In this document: piece by piece, positions 8,921 to 17,103 of the stretch
Layout: each line of letters starts with the position of its first letter
How positions within the stretch are numbered: the stretch's first letter is position 1
DNA from: Vagococcus entomophilus
GTDB lineage: Bacteria; Bacillota; Bacilli; Lactobacillales; Vagococcaceae
Reading direction: 5' to 3'
DNA: 64,000 nucleotides
NCBI RefSeq assembly: GCF_003987595.1
Contig: NZ_NGJZ01000003.1
Coordinates: 1-64,000, forward strand
Position numbers and translations under genes: made by a program
Notes under the pieces: model-generated
Databases searched by the model: none
The model's input: the letters and a program-made list of their open reading frames with translations, nothing else
Told to the model about the DNA's origin: nothing

Positions 8921-8997
8921 AGTATAACGGCTTTTTGTAAATTTCCCTTTCAAATAAAGGATAAAATTTTGTTAAATACAGGTAAAAATTTTGTTTA
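8921..8997 (-). promoter_or_regulatory. Promoter with Pho-box-like direct repeats for the ABC importer operon
   Basis: On the minus strand a -10 TATACT lies at 8926-8921, with no good -35. Upstream are four hexamers, each exactly 11 nt from the next: TAAACA (8992-8997), TTTACC (8981-8986), TTAACA (8970-8975) and TTATCC (8959-8964). A weaker TTGAAA follows at 8948-8953. This matches the TT(A/T)ACA direct-repeat design of the PhoP Pho box and the need for an activator at a promoter lacking a -35. WalR boxes have a similar spacing and are the main alternative. Confidence 0.55.
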
Positions 8998-9063
8998 TGT
9001 TTGACTTTTATCAAAGAAAAAAACGGTTTACCAAAATAAAAATAATTATTTTCATAAAAAAAT

Positions 9064-9099
9064 ATTAGGCATACCTTAATTTTTGGTGTATGATATAAC
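9064..9099 (+). promoter_or_regulatory. mntH promoter region with DtxR/MntR-like palindrome
   Basis: ATTAGGCATACCTTAAT at 9064-9080 is an imperfect dyad (ATTAGG facing CCTTAAT) of the DtxR/MntR type. A -10 (TATGAT at 9089-9094 or TATAAC at 9094-9099) lies just downstream. A 14-bp AT palindrome at 9039-9052 lies further up. Control by a manganese or iron regulator is inferred. Confidence 0.5.
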
Positions 9100-9139
9100 T
9101 ATGAATTGGTTCAAATTTATTTTCAAAGGAGTTTTATCA

Positions 9140-10711
9140 ATGAACAATCAAAATAAAACAAGGAAGAAGCATTTAGTTGAATATGCTAATGGACCTTCCT
9201 TAGAAGAAATCAACGGAACGATCGAAGTTCCTAAAGGCATGAGTTTTTGGAAAACCTTGTTTGCCTATTCTGGGCCAGGTGCGCTTGTTGCTGTAGGCTA
9301 TATGGATCCAGGAAACTGGTCAACTTCAATTACGGGTGGTCAAAATTTCCAATATTTACTTATGTCAATCATTCTCATTTCTAGCTTAATCGCCATGTTG
9401 TTACAATATATGGCTGCAAAATTAGGAATTGTTTCGCAAATGGATTTATCTCAAGCAATTCGAGCTAGAACAAGTAAACCACTGGGGATTGTCTTATGGA
9501 TTTTAACCGAGCTGGCTATTATGGCAACAGATATTGCAGAAGTAATTGGTGGTGCAATTGCACTTTATCTACTATTTAAAATTCCATTAGTTATTGCTGT
9601 ATTTATTACTGTTTTCGATGTACTGCTATTATTATTATTAACAAAGATTGGCTTTAGAAAAATTGAAGCCATTGTCGTTGCATTAATTTTTGTTATTTTC
9701 ATTATTTTTGCTTACCAAGTAGCTCTTTCACATCCTGATTGGGCACAAGTGATCAAAGGTTTAGTCCCTAGTGCTGAAGCTTTTTCTAGCTCACATGCTG
9801 TCAACGGCCAAGTACCATTAACTGGGACATTAGGAATCATCGGAGCAACTGTGATGCCACATAATCTGTATCTTCATTCTTCTGTTGTTCAAAGTCGTAA
9901 AATTGATCATGACGATCCAGAAGATATTGCACGCACTTTACGCTTTTCAACCTGGGATTCAAATATTCAGTTGACTATGGCGTTCTTTGTTAATTCATTA
10001 CTCTTAATCACAGGAGTTGCCGTTTTCAAATCTGGTGCTGTTGCTGATCCTTCCTTTTTTGGACTATTCGATGCATTATCTAACCCAGCTACAATGAGTA
10101 ATCATGTGTTAGCCCAAGTAGCAAGCTCTGGTGTTCTTTCTGTATTATTTGCAGTTGCCTTACTTGCTTCTGGACAAAATTCGACTATTACTGGGACACT
10201 AACAGGACAAGTGATTATGGAAGGATTTGTTCATATGAAAGTGCCTTTGTGGGTAAGAAGATTAATTACCCGTTTACTTTCTGTTGTTCCAGTTCTTATT
10301 TGCGTCATCATGTCAAGTGGAAAAAGTGAGGTTCAAGAACATATCGCCATAAATAATCTCATGAATAATTCCCAAGTTTTCTTAGCATTTGCTTTACCCT
10401 TCTCCATGCTCCCTCTCTTGATGTTTACAAATAGCCGAGTAGAAATGGGCGCTCGCTTTAAAAATTCTTGGATTATTAAAGGGTTAGGATGGATTTCTGT
10501 AGCTGGTTTAATTTTCTTGAATATGAAAGGTTTACCTGATCAAATCGAAGGATTTTTCGGTGATAAAGCGACTGCTAGTCAGTTAGCTTTTGCAGATAAC
10601 ATTGCGTATGCCTTGATTATCCTCATCGTAGTCGTACTCATTTGGACAATAGTTGAATTATATAAAGGAAACAAACGCTACGAAGCACAATTACAACTCG
10701 GAAATTCTTAA
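9140..10711 (+). CDS. mntH: NRAMP family Mn2+/H+ symporter MntH
   Basis: The 523-residue protein has about 11 spans. The two metal-binding NRAMP signatures are present: DPGNWSTSI in the first span and MPHNLYLHS in the sixth. It is longer at the N-terminus than the E. coli protein, as is normal for lactic acid bacteria. The start at 9140 follows AAAGGAG; an upstream in-frame start at 9083 would lie inside the promoter. It imports manganese, possibly also iron, driven by protons. It is monocistronic, with a strong terminator. Confidence 0.9.
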   Translation: MNNQNKTRKKHLVEYANGPSLEEINGTIEVPKGMSFWKTLFAYSGPGALVAVGYMDPGNWSTSITGGQNFQYLLMSIILISSLIAMLLQYMAAKLGIVSQMDLSQAIRARTSKPLGIVLWILTELAIMATDIAEVIGGAIALYLLFKIPLVIAVFITVFDVLLLLLLTKIGFRKIEAIVVALIFVIFIIFAYQVALSHPDWAQVIKGLVPSAEAFSSSHAVNGQVPLTGTLGIIGATVMPHNLYLHSSVVQSRKIDHDDPEDIARTLRFSTWDSNIQLTMAFFVNSLLLITGVAVFKSGAVADPSFFGLFDALSNPATMSNHVLAQVASSGVLSVLFAVALLASGQNSTITGTLTGQVIMEGFVHMKVPLWVRRLITRLLSVVPVLICVIMSSGKSEVQEHIAINNLMNNSQVFLAFALPFSMLPLLMFTNSRVEMGARFKNSWIIKGLGWISVAGLIFLNMKGLPDQIEGFFGDKATASQLAFADNIAYALIILIVVVLIWTIVELYKGNKRYEAQLQLGNS

Positions 10712-10717
10712 AAAAAA

Positions 10718-10757
10718 AGCACGACCATTTGCTAGATAGCAAGTGGTCGTGCTTTTT
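10718..10757. terminator. Bidirectional terminator between mntH and the ADP-ribosylglycohydrolase gene
   Basis: A 16-bp stem (arms 10718-10733 and 10738-10753, one G:T pair) is flanked by A and T runs on both sides. It serves the convergent genes. Confidence 0.85.
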
Positions 10758-11741
10758 TTATATCACATACGGCATAATTTTTTTAGTCAATTGATGAAAA
10801 TCAAGCTGATTGACTGTCTCTAATAACACAACATCTTCCTGTGAGAAATCTGGATGCAGCGCTCCACAAATTCCGCCTGCAATCGCACCGATTGTATCAG
10901 TATCGCCTCCAAGGGAAGCGGCAAGTTTGACTGCTTTATTGGGATTTCCCTCAGCAAGTGTGATAACAGCAAAGACGGCTGGAATGGTTTCAATGGTTTC
11001 TGTTCCTGTCCCTAACTCTTCATATAGTCTTTTAATGGCCGTGTCAGGCTCTTGAGCAATTTCTTTTGCACGTACTAATCGTTTCACTAATGAAGCAGTC
11101 GGAACGTCATACCCTTTTTTCAGACCCATACGAATACTTTTCTCGGCCAAACTCCATAAGTCTTCTAGACTTTGCCCACCAGAAATAGCATAGCTGATTG
11201 AAGCAGCGACTGCACTTGCTCCAGCAATGGCAATCCCAGTATTATGCGTGGGAATGCAAATTTGATGAACGGTTTCAACTAATTCATCCATTCTTTTATA
11301 ATCACGAATTAAGCCAATCGGTGCAATTTTCATACTCGCACCGTTAGTCGTACCAAAACGTCCTGTTTCGTAAATTGAGATTCCTTGTTTCATTTGTTCC
11401 AACGCTCGTCTAGTACTTGGACCAGATACTAGATCAGCAATAGGAGAATTTTGAGTCCAATCCATCAATTTTTCCAAATATGTTTCAACTGATAACTGTC
11501 CTTTTGCTTCACAAATCATTTCTAAAATAAACAAAACATTTATCGTATCATCGGTAATCTGCCCTGCTTTCATATCACGCATGATTGCCCCTTTGTTAAT
11601 CGATGAAACCAATTTTTGGACACCACGGGGAAATTCCTCCTGGATCATCGCTTGCGTCCAGAGCTCAGTGGGCATTCCCATTGCATCTCCTAGCGCGCCA
11701 CCAATCAACACCCCACGTACGCGCTCTTCTTTGCTTGTCAT
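10758..11741 (-). CDS. ADP-ribosylglycohydrolase family protein
   Basis: The 327-residue protein shows the DraG/ARH fold marks: GGALGDAMG near the N-terminus, TDDT near residue 64, and GGDTDTIGAIAGGICGA near the C-terminus. Together these acidic groups bind two magnesium ions. The family removes ADP-ribose from proteins or cleaves related N-glycosides. It is the last gene of the LicT-PTS operon, one nucleotide after the IIA stop, so it is cotranscribed with a sugar PTS. That suggests a metabolic substrate such as an imported or phosphorylated ribosyl compound, but this is inference. Confidence 0.82.
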   Translation of the reverse strand: MTSKEERVRGVLIGGALGDAMGMPTELWTQAMIQEEFPRGVQKLVSSINKGAIMRDMKAGQITDDTINVLFILEMICEAKGQLSVETYLEKLMDWTQNSPIADLVSGPSTRRALEQMKQGISIYETGRFGTTNGASMKIAPIGLIRDYKRMDELVETVHQICIPTHNTGIAIAGASAVAASISYAISGGQSLEDLWSLAEKSIRMGLKKGYDVPTASLVKRLVRAKEIAQEPDTAIKRLYEELGTGTETIETIPAVFAVITLAEGNPNKAVKLAASLGGDTDTIGAIAGGICGALHPDFSQEDVVLLETVNQLDFHQLTKKIMPYVI

Positions 11742-11742
11742 T

Positions 11743-12198
11743 TTATTCTGTCACTCCTTCAAAAATTTCTCCTAAAAATTCTAATTCTCTCACTTCATTT
11801 CTAGCGTAAATTGATAGCTGCTGTTCCATAAAAACCTCTGGAAAAATGACCATTGTCCGGCTATCATATCCATTTTCCTTAAGTTTGACCAAATCAAAGT
11901 GCACGAGTTCTTCACCAGGAAAGACTGTATCGCCAACATTCCTTTGGAGCGTAAAATACTCCATTGGTGCCTGTTTGGTATTTACCCCTATGTGAATCAA
12001 AACTTTCAACCCATTTTTTTCTATTAGTACAATAGTATGATTGTTAGCGAGTATCGCCTCAATTTTTCCTTCAAAAGGTGCAACCACCTTTCCTTGAAAA
12101 GGTAAAACAGCAAATCCATCTCCTACTAATTTCTTTGCCAATGGATGTGGCCGTAGCCCTTCCAAAGCTAAAATTTTCCCATGGATAGGTGCGTACAA
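11743..12198 (-). CDS. PTS glucose-family EIIA component
   Basis: The 151-residue cytoplasmic protein matches IIA-Glc-type domains. It has GDGFAVLPFQGKVVAPFEG, His54 (NNHT) and the phosphorylated His69 (LIHIGVNT), which are 15 residues apart as in E. coli His75 and His90. The start is TTG, 2 nt after the IIBC stop and without a good ribosome site, so translation is probably coupled. It would phosphorylate the adjacent IIBC. It could also serve the second IIBC at 17.1-18.5 kb, which has no IIA of its own here. Confidence 0.85.
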   Translation of the reverse strand: MYAPIHGKILALEGLRPHPLAKKLVGDGFAVLPFQGKVVAPFEGKIEAILANNHTIVLIEKNGLKVLIHIGVNTKQAPMEYFTLQRNVGDTVFPGEELVHFDLVKLKENGYDSRTMVIFPEVFMEQQLSIYARNEVRELEFLGEIFEGVTE

Positions 12199-12200
12199 AG

Positions 12201-13625
12201 CTATAACTTTTTTTCTTGCCCGTTTTCTCCTTTTCCAAAACTAATATAGGCGAGTAAAAAACCAACTAGCAGCGTCGCTAGAGTCGCACAAACAGCTACC
12301 AAAAATCCGCCATACTGCCCAGACTTAGGATCTATAAAGCCAACCATTCCAAACAAACCGATTGTACTTGCATAATTGTGAACATTAAAAATAGCAATAA
12401 TTACCGCTCCGACAGCACTGGCAATACAGCTAATCGCAAAACGTTTTTTGACTGGTAAAGTAATCCCATACATGGCCGGTTCAATAATACAAAATATAGT
12501 TGAAATCATCGCAGGCACACATAACGATTTTTCTTTTTGACTTTTAGTTCGAAGATAAACCGCAAAGACCACTGCCATTTGTGCAAATGGAACTGTATAT
12601 ATCATCGGTAAAAGAGTATCAAACCCTTGAGTAGCTAAGTTATTGATTCCAATCGCAACAACCGGCCAGTGCAAACCAAGAAGAACTAGTGGCTGATAAA
12701 ACAAGCCGATCACAATCGCTGTTAAGATAGGGGAGGCATGATATAAAAAGCCAATCGTTGCTGTAATCAGTGCGCTGGCAAAGTTAGCAATCGGACCAAA
12801 TACTAGAATTGTGATTGGTACACCAATAATTAAAGTAATCAACGGAAGTAAGGTAAAGCTCATTACTTTTGGAATCAATGTAGTCAATTTTTTTTCTAAC
12901 TTTGAAATAAAAAACATGGCTAAAATTATCGGGATGACCGTTGAAGTATAGCCATTACTTGGAAACATAATCGGAATGCCAAAGAAAGTTTTGTAGATAG
13001 GCGTTGCAAAAATCGTATTTGAAAAAAGAGTATACATCGCCTTCCCTTGAGTTAGCTCTGTTAAAATTGACGGGAATACTAACGTCGCTCCCACTATCAT
13101 TCCAATAAAGCCATCTGAGTGAAAAGCTTTTGCACTCGTATACCCCAAAACAATTGGGAAAAACGTAAACAGCGCATTTCCAAGGGCTTTTAATATTAGA
13201 TATTCACCACTAGTCGTGTTTGTCAGATGAAACAAAAGTAGCAGCGATTGAATCCCTAAAACAAGCGAGGTTGCAATCAATATCCCTAATGTTGGGGTAA
13301 TGATTTTCGTAATCGTTTCAATAAATTTATTAACTAATCCTTTTGGTTCTTCTTTACTAGTGGTTTTAGTTTGATTGAGTACTACTTGGTCTACCAACTC
13401 ACTATAAACATCCCCAACATGGGTCCCGATTACTACTTGTAGCTGACCACCAGAAAACTGTACCATGATAATTTGTGGATTCTTTTGTAGCGTTCCTTCA
13501 TTGACCAACTCATCATCCACTAGGTTAAAGCGAAGACGAGTCATACAGTGTGTAACATTTTCGATATTATCCTTTCCTCCAACACTTTCAATGATCGTTT
13601 CTACCAGATGTTCGTATTGCGCCAT
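12201..13625 (-). CDS. PTS EIIBC permease, glucose/sucrose/beta-glucoside superfamily
   Basis: The 474-residue protein has an N-terminal IIB domain with the phosphorylated Cys27 in THCMTRLRF, then a IIC domain of about 10 spans including IEPAMYGITLP. IIB-IIC order without IIA is usual when IIA is a separate gene, as here. The upstream LicT-type regulator suggests an aryl- or alkyl-beta-glucoside, but the sugar cannot be read. The GGAGG site is 6-7 nt before the ATG. Confidence 0.85.
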   Translation of the reverse strand: MAQYEHLVETIIESVGGKDNIENVTHCMTRLRFNLVDDELVNEGTLQKNPQIIMVQFSGGQLQVVIGTHVGDVYSELVDQVVLNQTKTTSKEEPKGLVNKFIETITKIITPTLGILIATSLVLGIQSLLLLFHLTNTTSGEYLILKALGNALFTFFPIVLGYTSAKAFHSDGFIGMIVGATLVFPSILTELTQGKAMYTLFSNTIFATPIYKTFFGIPIMFPSNGYTSTVIPIILAMFFISKLEKKLTTLIPKVMSFTLLPLITLIIGVPITILVFGPIANFASALITATIGFLYHASPILTAIVIGLFYQPLVLLGLHWPVVAIGINNLATQGFDTLLPMIYTVPFAQMAVVFAVYLRTKSQKEKSLCVPAMISTIFCIIEPAMYGITLPVKKRFAISCIASAVGAVIIAIFNVHNYASTIGLFGMVGFIDPKSGQYGGFLVAVCATLATLLVGFLLAYISFGKGENGQEKKL

Positions 13626-13640
13626 CTTCTTGTCCTCCTT

Positions 13641-14483
13641 TTATTTTTCTTCAAAAACAATGCGTTGAATATGCAAGACTAGATACATTTTTTCATCGCT
13701 TGTTAAGTGACAGTCATGTTTTTCTTCCATATACTTTTCAATCAAACGTACACATTTGTAAGACTCTGAATACTTTTTTTGCAATAATAGCACAATTTCT
13801 TCTTGGTCAGATGTCGCCTCTTTTAACTCCCCTTTTAGCACTCGCTGTGAGAAAAAACGCAAATGTGTAATTAAACGCTGATAGCTCGTCCCATGATAAT
13901 CAAAATCAATCCCAAAATGATAGCGGATAATATCACTAATATCTTGCACTGTTTCTATCACTTTTTTTATATCACCAGATTCTGAGATTCCAGTATCCAT
14001 TCCCAATAAATGTAGCGTAATAAAGCTAGCTTCTTCATCTGGTAATTGAACGTCAAGTAATGTGTTAATTCGATTGACACCCCAAACACCTATTTCATAC
14101 TCTTCTGGATAAAAATATTCAATATCCCATATGAGTACACTTTTATATAAATATTCTGCTTTTTTTCGAGATAAAGCAAAGTTCAAATGGTCGGATAACG
14201 TAATATAAATAGACTCATTCACTTCTTTTTTTGTTTTCCTTTGATAAAGCTCAACAAGTTCTTCAATCACTTGAAAAATTTCTAAAGGAACCGCATCAAC
14301 TAGACTAAATAACTTCTCTTGAAATTCTGAGTTGGATAGGAAAAAACTTTTTTGAATTCGATTTTGGTCAACTTTTTGCCCGATTTTTTTCCCAAAAGCA
14401 ATCCCACGCCCCATCACTATTCTTTCTTTACCTTCATCTTTCACAATCAAAAAATTGTTATTTAATATTTTATCTATAATCAT
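13641..14483 (-). CDS. BglG/LicT family transcriptional antiterminator
   Basis: The 280-residue protein has an N-terminal RNA-binding CAT domain (KILNNNFLIVKDEGKERIVMGRGIAFG) and two PRD domains. Their conserved histidines appear in SDHLNFAL and HLLGMD in PRD1, and LRFFSQR and VLHIQRI in PRD2. Start 14483 is chosen for CGGAGG 6 nt upstream; the longer TTG start has no site. It binds the RAT in its own leader and lets RNA polymerase pass the terminator when the sugar is present. It heads the PTS operon. Confidence 0.88.
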   Translation of the reverse strand: MIIDKILNNNFLIVKDEGKERIVMGRGIAFGKKIGQKVDQNRIQKSFFLSNSEFQEKLFSLVDAVPLEIFQVIEELVELYQRKTKKEVNESIYITLSDHLNFALSRKKAEYLYKSVLIWDIEYFYPEEYEIGVWGVNRINTLLDVQLPDEEASFITLHLLGMDTGISESGDIKKVIETVQDISDIIRYHFGIDFDYHGTSYQRLITHLRFFSQRVLKGELKEATSDQEEIVLLLQKKYSESYKCVRLIEKYMEEKHDCHLTSDEKMYLVLHIQRIVFEEK

Positions 14484-14514
14484 CTTCAACCTCCGAAAGA
14501 TTCTGTTTTAGCTC

Positions 14515-14582
14515 AAAAAAGACCCACCTCTCCCTAAATAGGAGAGATAGGTCTAGCTTACAACTAAATGTAATGACTACCC
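14515..14582 (-). promoter_or_regulatory. RAT antiterminator and intrinsic terminator in the licT-like leader
   Basis: On the minus strand, 14582-14549 forms a RAT-like element: GGGTAGTCATTAC and GTAAGCTAGACCT can pair with internal loops. Its 3' end overlaps the 5' arm of a 13-bp terminator stem (14553-14521, GACCTATCTCTCC with GGGAGAGGTGGGTC) followed by six Us. Overlap of RAT and terminator is the hallmark of BglG/LicT control. Confidence 0.75.
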
Positions 14583-14656
14583 TTAAACTCAATCACATTG
14601 GCTAAGCCAGGCAAAAGAGGTATTCACATCGAATACATATTTTATTTATCATATAA

Positions 14657-14685
14657 AAGATAGCATTTATTACACGCTTAGTCAA
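14657..14685 (-). promoter_or_regulatory. Promoter of the licT-PTS-glycohydrolase operon
   Basis: TTGACT (14685-14680), 17 nt, TATCTT (14662-14657) on the minus strand. The RAT begins about 75 nt downstream. A 12/14 match to the CcpA cre consensus lies upstream at 14732-14745. Confidence 0.6.
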
Positions 14686-14784
14686 TATTTTCCCATAACA
14701 ATATCTCAATAAAGTTGAATAACGTTCGCTTTTGAAGCGTTTTCTTACATAGCTTTTTTTTCTGTTTCTTTTACTACAAGGATG

Positions 14785-14834
14785 GCAAAAAAAAAAGTTT
14801 CTAACCACTGACTAAATGCAGTGTTTAGAAACTT
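14785..14834 (-). terminator. Terminator of the PTS/beta-glucosidase operon
   Basis: Arms 14819-14834 and 14795-14810 (AAGTTTCTAA...CACTG, one mismatch) are followed by a run of about nine Ts on the minus strand. Confidence 0.8.
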
Positions 14835-14862
14835 TTGAACAATAGGTTCTAAGATACTCCTC

Positions 14863-17103
14863 CTAGTTTTTAATCAAATAAAATCTTCCTTGCTGCTGAT
14901 TATCCTCTGAATCTTTCCCAATAAATAGATTAAACGCACCGCTTTCGCTTATCCAACCTTCTTTGGGTGAATAAAATCTTAACTGTTGTTCAGTTATTTT
15001 AAACTGAAGCGTTTTTTCTTCTCCACTATCTAAAATAACTTTTCGGAAGTCTTTTAGCTCCTTCACCGGTCGTACAACCGAAGCTGCAATATCTTGAAGG
15101 TATAACTGGACAATTTCTTTTCCTGCACAATTACCAGTATTTTTAACTGTTACCGATGCCGTGATAGTACCGTTTTCGTCCATACTTTCTTTGTCTAATT
15201 CCACTTTCCCATAAGCGAACTCTGTATAGGACTGACCATATCCAAAGCAGTAAAGTGGACTATTGTCTTCATCCAAGTACCTCGAAGCAAAACGATGATT
15301 GGGATTACTCGCTTGTACAGGTCGCCCAGTCGATCCACTATTATAGTAGATTGGCAATTGCCCAACTGATCGTGGGAATGTCATTGATAATTTAGCACAA
15401 GGATTGGCTTTCCCATAAAGAATATTGGCTAAGGCCTGCCCTGACATCGTTCCTGGAAACCACGCATAGAGAATCGCTGCAACATCCTCAACAATTTCAT
15501 CTAGGAGTAAGGGACGTCCCGCATAAACAATCAAGATGATTTTTTTCCCTAATTTTTTTAACGCTTTTAATAACTTTACTTGATTTTTAGGCAAACAAGG
15601 CGTTGTGCGAGAGCCACCTTCACCACTTTGATACGTAGATTCGCCTAAAGCCAAAACGATTGTATCCACATTTGAAGCAACTTTGATTGCCTCTTCAAGC
15701 ATGGTTTCTTCCGAGTGAATATCGATATCAATGGCCTGACTATATTTATCATATTGATCAACCTCAGAAGCTGGCAAAATATTGCAGCCTTTGGCAAAAG
15801 CTGGCAGCACAATACCCTCATCTGCCAATTGCTTAAGTCCCTCTAAAAGCGACACCGTATCTTTGGTATCACCCGTAATAGCCCAAAAACCAATAGTTGC
15901 TTTTTCCTCTCCATAAGGCCCAATCACAGCGACTTTTTCTGCTTTTTTCAAAGGCAGCACCTGTTCATTTTTCAAAAGAACCACGGACTCTTCAGCTAAT
16001 TGCAAAGACGTCTGCCTGTGTTGAGTAGTCAATCGCTTCCCTTTCGAAAAATCAAGTGGATCGAGCCCACGATATGGATCTTCAAACAAGCCCAAATCAT
16101 TCTTCAGTTCTAGCACTCGTAAAACCGAATCATCCAACAACTTCATGATTTCTGGATTTTCATTGGCCAATGCTGGCAAGTGATTGGCGTATACAGATGT
16201 CTTCATATCAATATCAACTGTATTTTCAATAGCCATTTTGGCTGATTCTAAGTCATTTGCTGTGTACCCATGCACTTTTAGTTCTTCAATCGCCGCATAA
16301 TCTGAGATGAGGACACCTGGAAACTGAAACTCTTCTCTAAGAATTTCTTGGTTCAGCCATTTATTTCCTGTACAAGGGACACCATTTAGCGTGTTGAAAG
16401 CAGTCATTACCAGTTTACTCCCTGCAGCAATAGCGGCTTGATAACTTGGTAAATAAACATTGTGTAGTGCTTCTTCGGATAGCTCAACGCCATTGTACTC
16501 TTTTCCAGCAATTGGGGCCCCATACGCTGCAAAATGCTTCACACAGGCAGCAAGATGATCCTGTGGAAGAATCGATTCGTCTCCTTGAATTCCTTTTGTC
16601 ATGCTTTTGGCATACTCTCTTGCAAGTATTGGATCTTCTCCTGGGGACTCTAAGACCCTTCCCCATCTGATATCTCGAACAATATCAACCATCGGTGCAA
16701 ATGTTACATGAATCCCGGAATCGTAACATTCTTTTGCCATCACTTTGGCTGCCTTCTCAATTAAATCAAAGTTCCAGCTACACGTTTGAGCGATTGGAAT
16801 CGGAAAAATTGTTTTGTACCCATAAATAACATCTGCCATAAAAAGTAATGGAATATTGTGCTTCGTTTTTGCCAAATTTTTTTTTTGAATATCATAAATA
16901 TTTTTAGGCTCAACCACATTTAACAAGGAACCTGTTGAATATAAATCAAAAGTCTCCTCATTAAAACCAATTTTTTTTAATGGTCCCGTTTCCATTACGG
17001 TGTCCTCTGCATCAAAAAAGTTACCCGTCAACTGAATGAGCTGTCCGACTTTTTCTTCTGTTGTTAAACTGCCAATTAGCTGTACCAGTTCTTCTTTACG
17101 CAT
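14863..17103 (-). CDS. Glycoside hydrolase family 3 beta-glucosidase
   Basis: The 746-residue enzyme shows the GH3 order: an N-terminal TIM barrel with KHFAAYGAP and the nucleophile Asp near 268 in VLISDYAAIEEL, an alpha/beta sandwich domain with GESTYQSGEGGSR, and a C-terminal fibronectin-like domain (GKEIVQLYLQD). It has no signal peptide, so it is cytoplasmic. The start at 17103 follows AAAGGAATTC; the longer frame to 17139 lies inside the PTS gene. It overlaps that gene by 8 nt, so the two are coupled. It would cleave beta-glucosides entering the cell, probably unphosphorylated or modified ones, since GH1 is the usual phospho-beta-glucosidase. Confidence 0.88.
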   Translation of the reverse strand: MRKEELVQLIGSLTTEEKVGQLIQLTGNFFDAEDTVMETGPLKKIGFNEETFDLYSTGSLLNVVEPKNIYDIQKKNLAKTKHNIPLLFMADVIYGYKTIFPIPIAQTCSWNFDLIEKAAKVMAKECYDSGIHVTFAPMVDIVRDIRWGRVLESPGEDPILAREYAKSMTKGIQGDESILPQDHLAACVKHFAAYGAPIAGKEYNGVELSEEALHNVYLPSYQAAIAAGSKLVMTAFNTLNGVPCTGNKWLNQEILREEFQFPGVLISDYAAIEELKVHGYTANDLESAKMAIENTVDIDMKTSVYANHLPALANENPEIMKLLDDSVLRVLELKNDLGLFEDPYRGLDPLDFSKGKRLTTQHRQTSLQLAEESVVLLKNEQVLPLKKAEKVAVIGPYGEEKATIGFWAITGDTKDTVSLLEGLKQLADEGIVLPAFAKGCNILPASEVDQYDKYSQAIDIDIHSEETMLEEAIKVASNVDTIVLALGESTYQSGEGGSRTTPCLPKNQVKLLKALKKLGKKIILIVYAGRPLLLDEIVEDVAAILYAWFPGTMSGQALANILYGKANPCAKLSMTFPRSVGQLPIYYNSGSTGRPVQASNPNHRFASRYLDEDNSPLYCFGYGQSYTEFAYGKVELDKESMDENGTITASVTVKNTGNCAGKEIVQLYLQDIAASVVRPVKELKDFRKVILDSGEEKTLQFKITEQQLRFYSPKEGWISESGAFNLFIGKDSEDNQQQGRFYLIKN

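Noticed and set aside
14732-14745. CcpA cre site upstream of the licT promoter
   Set aside because: 12 of 14 positions match but it lies about 47 nt above the -35 and lacks one key base; mentioned only as a possibility.
14602-14808. 68-codon minus-strand frame in the licT leader
   Set aside because: It spans the operon promoter, has no ribosome site and begins in a terminator.
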